From the NCBI RefSeq assembly GCF_002564105.1, contig NZ_PDBX01000002.1:124001-188000 (forward strand): a DNA stretch of 64,000 nucleotides. The letters are read 5' to 3'. Positions within the stretch are counted from its first letter, which is position 1. Every line of letters starts with the position of its first letter. Positions 45,254 through 54,761 of the stretch are shown one piece after another. Under the pieces are notes generated by a model, which was not told the DNA's origin, made no database searches, and saw only the letters and a list, made by a program, of their open reading frames with translations. The DNA comes from Collimonas sp. PA-H2 (GTDB lineage Bacteria; Pseudomonadota; Gammaproteobacteria; Burkholderiales; Burkholderiaceae_D). A program made the translations under genes and the position numbers.

Positions 45254-47422
45254 ATGAAGCGCCCAAGTTTGAAACCCGCCACCCTGCATGTCCTGCACGC
45301 CCTGGCCGTGATGTGCGTAGCAGCGCCGCAGCTCAGCCACGCCCAGCAAGCCGCCGAACTGGCCGCCGCCGGCGACGCCACCAACACGATTGAAGTGGTC
45401 GGCAGCGCCGTCAGCGCCAGCCGCAGCGCACCGGCGCAGAGCTCGTTGTCGGCCCGTTCCGCGCAGTCTATCGTCAGCGACGAATTCATCCGCAACCTGA
45501 CTTCGCCGGTGGCCGATTTCAGCCAGGTGCTGCAAATGACGCCGGGCATGTACAGCTACAGCCCGAACGGCGTCGGCCTGGGCGACACCAAGACCTATTT
45601 CCGCGGTTTCGCCGACGGCGACTACACGGTCAGCTTTGACGGCATCCCGTTCCAGGACACCAACAGCCCCTCGCATCACACCTGGGCCTTTTTCCCCAGC
45701 CAGTTCCTGGGCGGCGCGGTGGTCGACCGCAGCCCGGGATCGGCGGCAACCATCGGCCCGGCCAATTTCGGCGGTTCGGTCAACCTGCTGTCGCGCATTC
45801 TGGAAAACGAACAGCGCACCAGCGTCTTCGACTCGTACGGCTCGTTCAACACCAAGATCTACGGCGCCGAATTCGAGAGCGGCCAGTTCGGCGCCAACGG
45901 CGCCCAGAACCTGTTGCTGAATGCGCACCAGATGACTTCGAACGGCTACCAGAGCTACAACAAGCAGACGCGCGATGCGGTGTCGCTCAAATACCAGTTC
46001 AACCTCACCGACAGCACCGCCCTGACCTTGTTCGGTTCGTATATCGACCTGAAAGCCAATACCCCGAACACCAAGGGAGCTACCCGGGCTCAGATCGCCC
46101 AGTTCGGCGACGACTATTTACTGAGCAATAATCCCAAGCAAGCCAACTACTATGGCTACAATTTCTACCACGTCACCTCGGATTTCGAATACGCCGGCCT
46201 GACATCCAAGCTCGGCAACGGCTGGCAACTGGACGACAAGCTCTACACCTACGCCTACCACAACCAGCAGAACTACAACGGCAGCGCCATCACCGCCACC
46301 AGCGCCACCGACAAGCTCAACAGCTACCGCACCTACGGCAACCTGCTGCGCCTGAGCCAGGAATCCAGCTTCGGCATCCTGCGCACCGGCCTGTGGGCGG
46401 AAAACGCCGACACCAACCGCTATCAGATTCCGTCCGATCCGCGCACCTGGGTTGATGCCGTCCTGCCGAATTTCCACGAACGCTTCAAGACCACCACCCT
46501 GCAACCGTTCGTTGAGTATGAATTCCAGGTTGCCAGCGACCTGAAGATCACGCCGGGCGTGAAGTATTCCTCATATCGCCAGTCGCTGACGCAGTATGCG
46601 GATAACGGCAAGACCGTCGGCAACCTGGGTGGCCTGCCTAGCATCGAGCATGCCGTCACCTACAACAGCGTGCTGCCGTCGTTCGACGTGCATTACATGC
46701 TGCAGCCTAACTGGTCGGTATACGGCCAGTACGCCACCGGCGACGAAATTCCGCCGACCAGCGTGTTCGACGTCAAGAACGCCAACGTCACTGCCCTGCC
46801 GTCGTCGATCAAGAGCAAGACCTTCCAGATCGGCTCGGTGTGGAAGTCGGACCGCTTCACCTTCGATATCGATGCTTACCACATCAAGTTCGACAACGCC
46901 TATTCTTCGTTCACCGACAATGCCGGTAACACTACCTTCTTCTCGAACGGCAGTTCCACTACCCAGGGTATCGAAGCGGAAGGCAACCTGGTGCTGGGCG
47001 CCGGCTTCAGCCTGTACGCCAACGCTACCTACGGCACCGCCAAATACGGCAACGGCCAGTGGGTCGCCAGCGCCCCCAGCGATACCGAAACGCTGGGCTT
47101 GAACTACAACCGCGGCGGCTGGGACATCGGCTGGCTGAACAAACGCGTCGGCACCATGTACAACGACAACGGCAGCGTCCACCAGGCGGTCAAGATCGCG
47201 CCGTTCACGATTTCCAACCTGTTCGTCAACTACACCATCCGCCATCCTCTGCAATTTGTGAAGAAGGCCAAGATCCAGTTTGGCGTCAACAACCTGTTCG
47301 ACAAGCACAGCATCGTCGGCGTCAATCCGGCCAGCACAGCTACTTCGGCGCCGGCGCCCGGCGATGTGCTGACGCTGTTGCCGGCACGCGCCTTGTCGCT
47401 GACCGTCAGCCTGGATTTCTAA
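45254..47422 (+). CDS. TonB-dependent outer-membrane receptor
   Basis: 722-residue beta-barrel transporter. Signal peptide about 1-30 (ending LSHAQQ), TonB-box region TNTIEVVGSA, plug domain (about 60-190; SVSDEFIRNL-like, GVGLGDTKTYFRGFADG, SFDGIPFQDTN) and a 22-strand barrel ending in LSLTVSLDF, with the expected terminal aromatic. GGAAAA precedes ATG 45254. The ligand is not evident. The acid phosphatase starts 34 bp downstream, so the pair may take up a phosphorylated compound or its product. Confidence 0.92.
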   Translation: MKRPSLKPATLHVLHALAVMCVAAPQLSHAQQAAELAAAGDATNTIEVVGSAVSASRSAPAQSSLSARSAQSIVSDEFIRNLTSPVADFSQVLQMTPGMYSYSPNGVGLGDTKTYFRGFADGDYTVSFDGIPFQDTNSPSHHTWAFFPSQFLGGAVVDRSPGSAATIGPANFGGSVNLLSRILENEQRTSVFDSYGSFNTKIYGAEFESGQFGANGAQNLLLNAHQMTSNGYQSYNKQTRDAVSLKYQFNLTDSTALTLFGSYIDLKANTPNTKGATRAQIAQFGDDYLLSNNPKQANYYGYNFYHVTSDFEYAGLTSKLGNGWQLDDKLYTYAYHNQQNYNGSAITATSATDKLNSYRTYGNLLRLSQESSFGILRTGLWAENADTNRYQIPSDPRTWVDAVLPNFHERFKTTTLQPFVEYEFQVASDLKITPGVKYSSYRQSLTQYADNGKTVGNLGGLPSIEHAVTYNSVLPSFDVHYMLQPNWSVYGQYATGDEIPPTSVFDVKNANVTALPSSIKSKTFQIGSVWKSDRFTFDIDAYHIKFDNAYSSFTDNAGNTTFFSNGSSTTQGIEAEGNLVLGAGFSLYANATYGTAKYGNGQWVASAPSDTETLGLNYNRGGWDIGWLNKRVGTMYNDNGSVHQAVKIAPFTISNLFVNYTIRHPLQFVKKAKIQFGVNNLFDKHSIVGVNPASTATSAPAPGDVLTLLPARALSLTVSLDF

Positions 47423-47456
47423 GGTCGGCCACAACCATTATCTTGATCAGCCCAAT

Positions 47457-48191
47457 ATGAAAGTGATACCCATGCGCAAATTCATCGTTCCTTTAATCGT
47501 CATGTCCTTCCTGGCCGCAGGCGCATCCGTGCAGGCGCGCGAAGAACATCCCTTCATCACCTCCAAGGAAATCGACCTGGTCAAGCTGCTGCCGCCGCCA
47601 CCGGCCAACGATTCGCTGCAGACCAAGGCGGAGCTGAGCGAAATCCTGGCGCTGCAGGCGGCGCGCACGCCAGAAATGGTGGCGCGCTCGCAAGCCGACG
47701 CCAGCGAAGAAATCTGGCGCTTCGCCGACGTCATGGGAGTGAAATTCAAGCGCGAACAGCTGCCGGTCTTCGCCAAGTTTTTCCAGCGCGTGGTGGATTC
47801 CGAGGGTGCGGTGGTCGACACCTACAAGGACGTCTGGAAACGTCCGCGTCCATTCATGGCAAGCGACATGGTCAAGCCGGTGGTGAAACTGTCGCGCTCC
47901 GGCGCCTATCCGTCCGGTCACGCGACCGCGGGCACGCTGATGGGCATCGTGCTGTCCAACATGGTGCCGGAAAAACGGGCAGAAATCATGGCGCGCGCCA
48001 CCGAGTACGCCAACAATCGCATCATAGGCGGCGTCCACTACCGCTCTGACATCGAAACCGGCCGCATCACCGGCACCGTGATCGCCGCCAGGCTGCAGAC
48101 CCGCGACGACTTCAACACTGGCTTCATCGCAGCCCGCGATGAGCTGCGCAGCGTGCTGGAGCTCGGCCCGGAGCCGGTTGCAGAAAAATAA
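47457..48191 (+). CDS. Class A non-specific acid phosphatase (PAP2 superfamily)
   Basis: 244 residues with a signal peptide ending in VQA; ATG 47472 (MRKFIVPL) is an equally good start. The phosphatase signature is complete: KDVWKRPRP, AYPSGHA and NNRIIGGVHYRSD match the KxxxxxxRP / PSGH / SRxxxxxHxxxD motifs, with the second one starting N-R rather than S-R. Periplasmic removal of phosphate from organic esters. It follows the TonB receptor closely, and its TAA stop is part of an ISL3 target duplication, so its natural terminator now lies 1.3 kb away. Confidence 0.9.
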   Translation: MKVIPMRKFIVPLIVMSFLAAGASVQAREEHPFITSKEIDLVKLLPPPPANDSLQTKAELSEILALQAARTPEMVARSQADASEEIWRFADVMGVKFKREQLPVFAKFFQRVVDSEGAVVDTYKDVWKRPRPFMASDMVKPVVKLSRSGAYPSGHATAGTLMGIVLSNMVPEKRAEIMARATEYANNRIIGGVHYRSDIETGRITGTVIAARLQTRDDFNTGFIAARDELRSVLELGPEPVAEK

Positions 48192-49505
48192 GGTTCTTCA
48201 CGGATTATCGGGAAGTAATCTAGAAATGGGAAAGCGGTGAAGTAAGTTTAAACTTGTTGTGCGACCAACAGTTTCTACCCAACCCCACCGCTTTCAATGA
48301 CGGATAATAATCTTGACCTCCCATTCTGGGAAGGCTTTCGCGTCTGGAATTTTGACCGACGCGACGACGGCACTTGGATCAGCCTTGTGCCCACTGACGG
48401 CGCGCCAATGATTTGCTCCGGCTGTGAGCAATCTTGTTCCCAAGTTCACGAGACCTACTGGCGCACCATACGTGACATGCCGATGCTCGGCGATTCTGTG
48501 TGGCTGCAGGTGAATCTTCGGCGGCTGCGCTGCGATTCCTGTGGCACACGCACCGAGCGTGTGAAGTGGCTGGATCGGCACGCACGCATTACTCAGCGTC
48601 TGGCCCAATTCGTTGGTCTATGGTGCGAGAAGCTACCTGCGGCTCACGTCTGCAAGCTGTCCGGGCTGCACTGGGAAACGGTGCGCAAGATCGACCGACA
48701 ACGCCTGGAGGGTAAATTGGCTGAGCTGCCTGACGCCCAGCCAACCAGGCTAGTGATGGATGAATTCGCGCTGTTCAAAGGACATCGCTATGCCACGGTT
48801 GTCCTCGATGCCGACACGCGCCGCGTTCTCTGGGTTGGCGAGGGTCGTAGCAGAGAGGCAATTCGCGTGTTCTTTGAATGGCTAGGGCCGGCGCGTTGCG
48901 CCGATATAAAGGCAGTGGCCATGGACATGAATACGGCTTTCGACCTCGAAGTCCAGCTGCATTGCCCGCAAGCCAGAGTGGTCTACGACCTGTTTCATGT
49001 GATTGCCAAATACGGTCGGGAGGTGATCGACAGGGTGCGCGTGGACGAGGCCAATCGCCTTAAAGGCGATCTCCCTATGAGGCGTGTCGTCAAGCGCGCC
49101 CGATGGCTGTTGTTGCGCAATCGCAGCAACGTGCCGTCCGAGCAGCAGCCGAAATTGGACGAACTGCTAGCTGCAAACAAAGCATTGATGACGGTCTATA
49201 TCATGAAGGCCAGTCTGAAGGAACTATGGCAGGCCACTAGCGCTTGGCATTGGCGCAACGCCTGGCGCGCCTGGCTAAAGATGGCCCATGACAGTAGCAT
49301 CGAGCCGCTACAGAAATTTGCCAAAAAGCTCAAAATCTACTGGCGTGGAATCATAGCCAGGGTACGCTGGCCGATGCACACAGGGCAGCTCGAAGGAATT
49401 AACAATCGCATCAAAGTGATGAAGCGCATGGCATACGGATACCGGGATAGCGCCTTCTTCTTCCTGAAGATTAAAGCCGCCTATCCCGGTAATCCGTGAA
49501 GAACC
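48192..49505 (+). mobile_element. Complete ISL3-family insertion sequence
   Basis: 1314 bp with terminal inverted repeats GGTTCTTCACGGATTATCGG / GGTTCTTCACGGATTACCGG (right end complemented) and an 8-bp target duplication AAAAATAA at 48184-48191 and 49506-49513. One full-length transposase gene. Sharp ends and intact duplication point to a recent insertion. Confidence 0.95.
48297..49499 (+). CDS. ISL3 family transposase
   Basis: 400 residues. N-terminal zinc-binding region (ICSGCEQSCSQVH, RLRCDSCGTRTERV), helix-turn-helix, and a DDE core with VMDEFALFKGHRYATVV, KAVAMDMNTAFD, ARVVYDLFHVIA and the late glutamate segment GQLEGINNRIKVMKRMAYGYRD. Full length and apparently active. The stop lies inside the right inverted repeat. 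Confidence 0.95.
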   Translation: MTDNNLDLPFWEGFRVWNFDRRDDGTWISLVPTDGAPMICSGCEQSCSQVHETYWRTIRDMPMLGDSVWLQVNLRRLRCDSCGTRTERVKWLDRHARITQRLAQFVGLWCEKLPAAHVCKLSGLHWETVRKIDRQRLEGKLAELPDAQPTRLVMDEFALFKGHRYATVVLDADTRRVLWVGEGRSREAIRVFFEWLGPARCADIKAVAMDMNTAFDLEVQLHCPQARVVYDLFHVIAKYGREVIDRVRVDEANRLKGDLPMRRVVKRARWLLLRNRSNVPSEQQPKLDELLAANKALMTVYIMKASLKELWQATSAWHWRNAWRAWLKMAHDSSIEPLQKFAKKLKIYWRGIIARVRWPMHTGQLEGINNRIKVMKRMAYGYRDSAFFFLKIKAAYPGNP

Positions 49506-49550
49506 AAAAATAAGCGCCGCTAAGCGATACCCGCTGCATCCCGTCCCTGC

Positions 49551-49578
49551 AACGCCCTGACGCCCGTCAGGGCGTTTT
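49551..49578 (+). terminator. Terminator originally belonging to the acid phosphatase
   Basis: AACGCCCTGAC and GTCAGGGCGTT pair perfectly around GCCC and run into TTTT. Removing the ISL3 element and one target copy would place it about 45 bp after the phosphatase stop. Confidence 0.8.
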
Positions 49579-49721
49579 CATTGGACGATCGGAATAGCGC
49601 TCAGTGACAGCTAAGTTTGCCTGGGTAAGCTTCCCCCTGACCCAAGGATAGCGTTGCGCATTCCTGCTCTTTTCTCCCTTTGGACAGGGGTTCTCCATCA
49701 AATTCACGCATAGGAGTTCTT

Positions 49722-50501
49722 ATGACTATTGCAACTGTCAGAGCCGGCCACGGCTGGATCAACAAGGTGCCTGAGGCCACGCTCCTGTTCTGGATCATCA
49801 AGATGATGTCCACCACGGTGGGCGAAACCGGCGCCGATTACCTGGCGACCGACCTGCATTTCGGCCTGGTCGGCACTTCGCTCACGACCGGGCTGCTGCT
49901 GGCGTGCGCGTTGCTGTTCCAGCTGCGCGCCAAGCGCTACCTACCGGCGCTGTATTGGATCTGCGTGGTGCTGGTCAGCGTATTCGGCACCCTGGTCACC
50001 GACATGCTGAGCGACCTGGCAGGCGTGCCGCTGGCATTCTCGACCACAGCCTTCAGCATTGCCATGATTGCCACATTCGCCGCCTGGCATGCCCGTGAAA
50101 AGACTTTATCGATCACTGCCATCGACAGCCCCAGGCGCGAACTGTTCTACTGGACCGTGATCCTGTTCACCTTTGCGCTCGGCACCGCCGCCGGCGACTG
50201 GGTCGCGGAAGGCCTGAGCCTGGGCTACGCCAATTCGGCCCTGCTGTTCGGCGGCCTGATCGGGCTGGTAGCCCTGGCCCGCTATGCATTCAAGATCAAC
50301 GCCACCGCCTGTTTCTGGGTTGCCTACGTATTGACGCGCCCTTTCGGCGCTTCCTGCGGCGACCTGCTTTCCCAGCCGGCCGGCAACGGCGGCCTCGGTT
50401 TTGGTACGATAGCGACCAGCGCTTTATTCCTGGCGGTTATCGTGAGCCTGGTCAGTTATCTCTCCTTTACTCAAAAACGTTTGACGGCGCAAGGCGCCTG
50501 A
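49722..50501 (+). CDS. DUF347 (COG4705) membrane protein, first copy
   Basis: 259 residues with about eight membrane helices and the repeated DUF347 signature: KVPEATLLFWIIKMMSTTVG ETGADY near the start, then FYWTVILFTFALGTAAGDW and FWVAYVLTRPFGASCGDLL. The acidic and Gly residues within these helices suggest a transport function, but none is established. AGGAG lies 5 nt before ATG 49722. The stop overlaps the next start (TGATG). With the paralog and the following two-component genes it forms one operon. Confidence 0.82.
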   Translation: MTIATVRAGHGWINKVPEATLLFWIIKMMSTTVGETGADYLATDLHFGLVGTSLTTGLLLACALLFQLRAKRYLPALYWICVVLVSVFGTLVTDMLSDLAGVPLAFSTTAFSIAMIATFAAWHAREKTLSITAIDSPRRELFYWTVILFTFALGTAAGDWVAEGLSLGYANSALLFGGLIGLVALARYAFKINATACFWVAYVLTRPFGASCGDLLSQPAGNGGLGFGTIATSALFLAVIVSLVSYLSFTQKRLTAQGA

Positions 50502-51322
50502 TGAAAAAGGAAACAATGATGAATAAAACAATGCAGCTGGCGGTAAGCAAGGTGCCTGAAGTCACCCTGATGTTCTGGATCATCAAGATCGCCGCCACCA
50601 CCCTTGGCGAAACCGGCGGCGATGCGGTTTCGATGTCGATGAACCTGGGCTACCTGGTCGGCAGCGTCATCTTCGGCGCGATCTTCCTGGTCGCGGTGGC
50701 CGCCCAGATCCGCGCCACGCGCTTCAAGCCTTTCCTTTACTGGACCACCGTGATCGCCACCACCACCATCGGCACCACGCTGGCCGACTTTGCCGACCGC
50801 TCGCTCGGCATCGGCTACCCGGGCGGTGCGTCGCTGCTGTTTGCGCTGTTGCTGATTTCCTTGTTTGCCTGGTACCGGACCATGGGATCGGTAGCCGTCG
50901 ACAGCGTCCATTCACCGGCAGCGGAAATATTCTACTGGGTCACGATCATGTTTTCGCAAACGCTGGGCACCGCGCTGGGCGACTGGGCGGCCGATACCGC
51001 CGGCCTCGGCTATGGCGGTGCGGCTATCCTGTTCGGCGCCCTGCTGGCACTGGTGGCGCTGGCCTACTACCGCACCAAGACTTCGCGAACGCTGCTGTTC
51101 TGGGCCGCATTCATCCTGACTCGCCCGCTGGGCGCCGTGGTCGGCGACTTTCTCGACAAGCCGCTCAACGCGGGCGGCCTGGCGTTGAGCCGCTATTCGG
51201 CGTCGGCAGCGCTGCTGTTCTTTATCGTTGCCTGCATCCTGCTGTTCCGCCAGCAAGCGGCGCAAGCCCTGAAGCGTGAGAGTATACGGGTGGAGCGTAC
51301 AGCCGAAACCATAAATCAATAG
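50501..51322 (+). CDS. DUF347 (COG4705) membrane protein, second copy
   Basis: 273 residues, about eight membrane helices, paralogous to the gene before it: KVPEVTLMFWIIKIAATTLG ETGGDA, FYWVTIMFSQTLGTALGDW and FWAAFILTRPLGAVVGDFL. Side-by-side duplication suggests the two act as a heteromer or have diverged in specificity. ATG overlaps the first copy's TGA; a second ATG at 50519 is possible. The response-regulator gene follows after 18 bp. Confidence 0.82.
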   Translation: MKKETMMNKTMQLAVSKVPEVTLMFWIIKIAATTLGETGGDAVSMSMNLGYLVGSVIFGAIFLVAVAAQIRATRFKPFLYWTTVIATTTIGTTLADFADRSLGIGYPGGASLLFALLLISLFAWYRTMGSVAVDSVHSPAAEIFYWVTIMFSQTLGTALGDWAADTAGLGYGGAAILFGALLALVALAYYRTKTSRTLLFWAAFILTRPLGAVVGDFLDKPLNAGGLALSRYSASAALLFFIVACILLFRQQAAQALKRESIRVERTAETINQ

Positions 51323-51340
51323 CGTAATAACGGAGGATGC

Positions 51341-52006
51341 ATGCGGGTATTGCTGGCTGAAGACGATCCGATGATCGGAGAGGCCATCCAGGCGGCGTTG
51401 AAAGACGCCTCCTACGCCGTCGACTGGGTAAGGAACGGCAAGACAGCGTTGGATACGCTGTCCTGCCAGCACTATGACTTGCTGCTGCTCGATCTCGGCT
51501 TGCCCGGGAAAGACGGCTTCGAGGTGATGGATGCCATCCGGCGCCAGGACAATCCCCTGCCCTTGCTGATCATCACGGCACGCGACGGCCTGGAACACCG
51601 CCTGCGCGGACTGGATGGCGGCGCCGACGACTATATCCTGAAACCGTTCGACATGGCCGAGCTGCTGGCGCGCGCGCGCGCCGTGCTGCGCCGCAAAGGC
51701 GGCAGCGCCACGCCATTGCTGAGCAACGGCGTCCTCTCTCTTGACCCGTCCACACGCCTCGCCAGCAGCCAAGACCAGCCGCCGCAGCAACTGTCGAACC
51801 GCGAATTCGCCTTGCTGCAGGCGCTGATGCTGAGGCCAGGAGCGATCTTGTCGCGCAGCGAGCTGGAGGAGCGGATCTATGGCTGGGGCGAGGAAGTGGA
51901 AAGCAACGCCGTCGAATTCCTGATCCATGCCTTGCGCAAGAAACTGGGCAGCGCAGCCATCAAAAATGTCAGGGGTGTGGGATGGATGGTTTCCAAAGGA
52001 AGTTGA
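51341..52006 (+). CDS. OmpR family response regulator
   Basis: 221 residues: receiver with AEDDP, phospho-acceptor D51 (LLDLGLPGKDGF) and K of LKPFDMAELL, then a winged helix (LSNREFALLQALMLRPGAIL, LIHALRKKLGSA). QseB-like. GGAGG precedes the ATG. Its end overlaps the kinase gene by 25 nt. Placement after two DUF347 genes implies that these transporters and the regulator are expressed together and that the pair may autoregulate the operon. Confidence 0.9.
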   Translation: MRVLLAEDDPMIGEAIQAALKDASYAVDWVRNGKTALDTLSCQHYDLLLLDLGLPGKDGFEVMDAIRRQDNPLPLLIITARDGLEHRLRGLDGGADDYILKPFDMAELLARARAVLRRKGGSATPLLSNGVLSLDPSTRLASSQDQPPQQLSNREFALLQALMLRPGAILSRSELEERIYGWGEEVESNAVEFLIHALRKKLGSAAIKNVRGVGWMVSKGS

Positions 52007-53349
52007 AGAATTCGATCCAGTTCCGCCTGTCGCTCTGGCTGTCGCTGGCGATCCTGGCGGTGGCGCTGCTGGCCGGGGTATTCGCCTTTATCTCCGGTTT
52101 CGACGAGGCGCATGAATTCCAGGACGACATGTTGCGCCAGGTGGCCGCTCTGTTCGACCAGGAGCATATTCCGGTTCCGCCGCGGCAGGATGCCGCCAAG
52201 GTCGCCATCGGCGACGAGGAAGCGCGCGTCATCGTACAGTATCTGGGCGACGACGACAGCGGCGCGAGCTCATCCCGGGCGAAAGGACTGAAGCTGCCGA
52301 CGACCCTGCCGGACGGCATGCAGACTTTGCACTCAGGCCATCATCGCTATCGGGTGCTGGTAAAAACCCTGGCGTCGCAGCAGCGCATCGCCGTCGCCCA
52401 GGAAACCGCGGTGCGCGATGAAATCGCCCGCGACAGCGGTTTGCGTACGCTGATGCCCTTCCTGATCCTGATTCCGCTGCTGCTGGTGCTGGTGGCCCAC
52501 CTGGTGCGCAAGATGTTCCAGCCTATCGCCAGGTTGTCAGCCGAGATCGACAGCCGCAACGAACAAGAACTGCATGCGCTGGCAGCGGAGCCGCTGCCGG
52601 TCGAAGTGCGGCCATTCGTGATCGCCATCAACCGCCTGCTGGAGCGCGTGGCGCAAGCCATGGAAGCACAGCGCCGCTTCGTCGCCGATGCCGCCCACGA
52701 ATTGCGTTCGCCGCTCACGGCGCTGTCGCTGCAAGCCGAGCGGCTGGCCGATGCCGAGATGCCGGACACCGCGCGTCAGCGGCTGGCGACGCTGCGGCAA
52801 GGGATTGAACGCGGACGGCGCTTGCTGGATCAGCTGCTGGCGCTGGCGCGGGCGCAGTCCGCGCCGCTGGCGCCCAGCGACACGGTAGCCGTCATGCAGG
52901 TCTACCGGCGCGTGCTGGAAGACCTGATGCCGCTGGCTGACGCCAAACAGATCGACATCGGTGTCGAAGGCGAAGCCGACCTGCGGGTGCCGGTGGCCGA
53001 AGTCGACCTCATTACCATCGTGAGGAACCTGGTCGACAACGCCATCCGCTATACCCCGCCAGGCGGACGCATCAACCTGTCCATGCACAGCAGCGCCGGC
53101 GGCGTCAGCTTGCAAGTGGACGATACAGGACCCGGCATCGCGCCGGAAGAACAAGCGCGCGTGTTCGATCCCTTCTACCGGGTACTCGGCAACGACTCCA
53201 CCGGATCGGGACTGGGCCTGTCCATCGTCCAGACTATCGCCAGCCGCATCGGCGCCCGCGTCACACTGGCGCATGCCGACCGGAAAACACAGACAGGATT
53301 GTGCGTCACCGTATTTATTCCCCTGGTGCCGGCTAAAATAGGCGTCTGA
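51982..53349 (+). CDS. Sensor histidine kinase
   Basis: 455 residues. Two membrane helices (about 14-36 and 156-176) flank a short periplasmic domain; the kinase core has H239 in DAAHELRSPLTAL, NLVDNAIRYTP, DTGPGIAPEEQARVFDPFYR and GSGLGLSIVQT. Partner of the overlapping response regulator. ATG at 51982 lies within the last codons of that gene, which indicates coupled translation. The signal is unknown. Confidence 0.88.
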   Translation: MDGFQRKLKNSIQFRLSLWLSLAILAVALLAGVFAFISGFDEAHEFQDDMLRQVAALFDQEHIPVPPRQDAAKVAIGDEEARVIVQYLGDDDSGASSSRAKGLKLPTTLPDGMQTLHSGHHRYRVLVKTLASQQRIAVAQETAVRDEIARDSGLRTLMPFLILIPLLLVLVAHLVRKMFQPIARLSAEIDSRNEQELHALAAEPLPVEVRPFVIAINRLLERVAQAMEAQRRFVADAAHELRSPLTALSLQAERLADAEMPDTARQRLATLRQGIERGRRLLDQLLALARAQSAPLAPSDTVAVMQVYRRVLEDLMPLADAKQIDIGVEGEADLRVPVAEVDLITIVRNLVDNAIRYTPPGGRINLSMHSSAGGVSLQVDDTGPGIAPEEQARVFDPFYRVLGNDSTGSGLGLSIVQTIASRIGARVTLAHADRKTQTGLCVTVFIPLVPAKIGV

Positions 53350-53452
53350 TTTGCAGCTCTTCAATTGAAGTCACAATTTCCGGGCCCTTGCACGCAACGG
53401 AATATCTGCGGGTGTCGCTGCGTGAGGTAAGCACTGGAATAGAGGAAGCCAT

Positions 53453-54550
53453 ATGAAAATCCGCGCCGCCGTACTGCGCCAGACCGGCTTGCCGCATCCC
53501 TATCGGCAATCCAAGCCGCTGGCGATCGAAGAACTCGAACTGGCGCCGCCCGGACGCGACGAAGTACTGGTGCGCATCCGCGCCGCCGGCCTGTGCCACT
53601 CCGACCTGTCGGTCATCAATGGCGACCGCCCGCGGCCGATGGCGCTCGGCCACGAAGCCGCAGGCGAAGTCGCGGCGCTGGGAGACGGCGTTACCGACCT
53701 GCAGCTCGGCGATCACGTGGCGCTGGTGTTCGTCCCCAGCTGCGGCCATTGCCCGCCCTGCTGCGAAGGGCGCCCCGCCCTGTGCGAGCCCGGCGCCCAG
53801 GCCAACGGCAACGGCACCCTGCTGTCCGGCGCACGCCTGCTTGAAAGCGCGCGTGGCGAAGCGGTCAATCATCATCTGGGCTGCTCGGCGTTCGCCGAAT
53901 ACGCCGTCGTTTCACGTCATTCACTCGTCAAAATCGACCCTGCTCTTCCATTTGACGAAGCCGCGCTGTTCGGCTGCGCGGTCCTGACCGGCGTCGGCGC
54001 GGTAGTCAACACAGCCCAGGTACGAGCCGGCCAGTCGGTCGCGGTAGTCGGCCTGGGAGGCGTCGGCCCGGCTGCGGTGATAGGCGCGCTGGCCGCCGGC
54101 GCACGCGAAGTGATCGCCATCGACCTCGCCGCAAGCAAGCGCGAACTCGCCACCCGGTTAGGCGCAACCATGAGCTTTGACGGCGGCGACCCGAACTGCG
54201 TGGCAGCGGTCAGGGATGCCACCAACGGCGGCGCCGATCATGTATTTGAATTCGCCGGTTCCGTCCGAGCCTTCGAGACCGCCTACTGCATCACCCGCCG
54301 TGGCGGCACCACCACCACCGCCGGACTGCCGCTGGTCAACCTGGTGGCGGAGGAGCGCACAGTCAAGGGCAGCTATATCGGCAGCTGCGTACCGGTACGG
54401 GATCTGCCGCGATACATCAGCCTGTATCGCGGCGGACGGCTGCCGGTCAACCTGCTGCTGTCGCACCGTTTGCGGCTGGAAGATATCAATGAGGGTTTTG
54501 ACCGCTTGCATACTGGTGAAGCGGTGCGGCAGGTGGTTGTTTTTGATTGA
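53453..54550 (+). CDS. Zinc-dependent alcohol dehydrogenase
   Basis: 365-residue medium-chain dehydrogenase of the class III/aryl-alcohol type. Catalytic zinc ligands are C48 (GLCHSD), H67-E68 (GHEAAGEV) and C175. Structural zinc cysteines are C97, C100, C103 and C111 (CGHCPPCCEGRPALC). The Rossmann motif GLGGVGP is followed by the DLAASK stretch, whose aspartate indicates preference for NAD. Cytoplasmic. AGGAAGCC precedes the ATG. Stands alone after the two-component operon; substrate unknown. Confidence 0.9.
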   Translation: MKIRAAVLRQTGLPHPYRQSKPLAIEELELAPPGRDEVLVRIRAAGLCHSDLSVINGDRPRPMALGHEAAGEVAALGDGVTDLQLGDHVALVFVPSCGHCPPCCEGRPALCEPGAQANGNGTLLSGARLLESARGEAVNHHLGCSAFAEYAVVSRHSLVKIDPALPFDEAALFGCAVLTGVGAVVNTAQVRAGQSVAVVGLGGVGPAAVIGALAAGAREVIAIDLAASKRELATRLGATMSFDGGDPNCVAAVRDATNGGADHVFEFAGSVRAFETAYCITRRGGTTTTAGLPLVNLVAEERTVKGSYIGSCVPVRDLPRYISLYRGGRLPVNLLLSHRLRLEDINEGFDRLHTGEAVRQVVVFD

Positions 54551-54761
54551 AGACTGTTATCGACGGCGGATTCAACTGGTTGATTTCGACCCGGAGCGGG
54601 AGTTGGGCGCAGGAAGAGCGGCCGTTCAAACTAGACTCCAAGTGCAGCAAAGGAGCCGCATCGACAGGAAAACCAAGGTGCCGCGCCGCCTGCAAGGTTA
54701 TGAAGCACCGCGAAAAATCCAACCGTTCGAAGTTCCAGTCGCCTCAGGACGCGCTTGTGGG

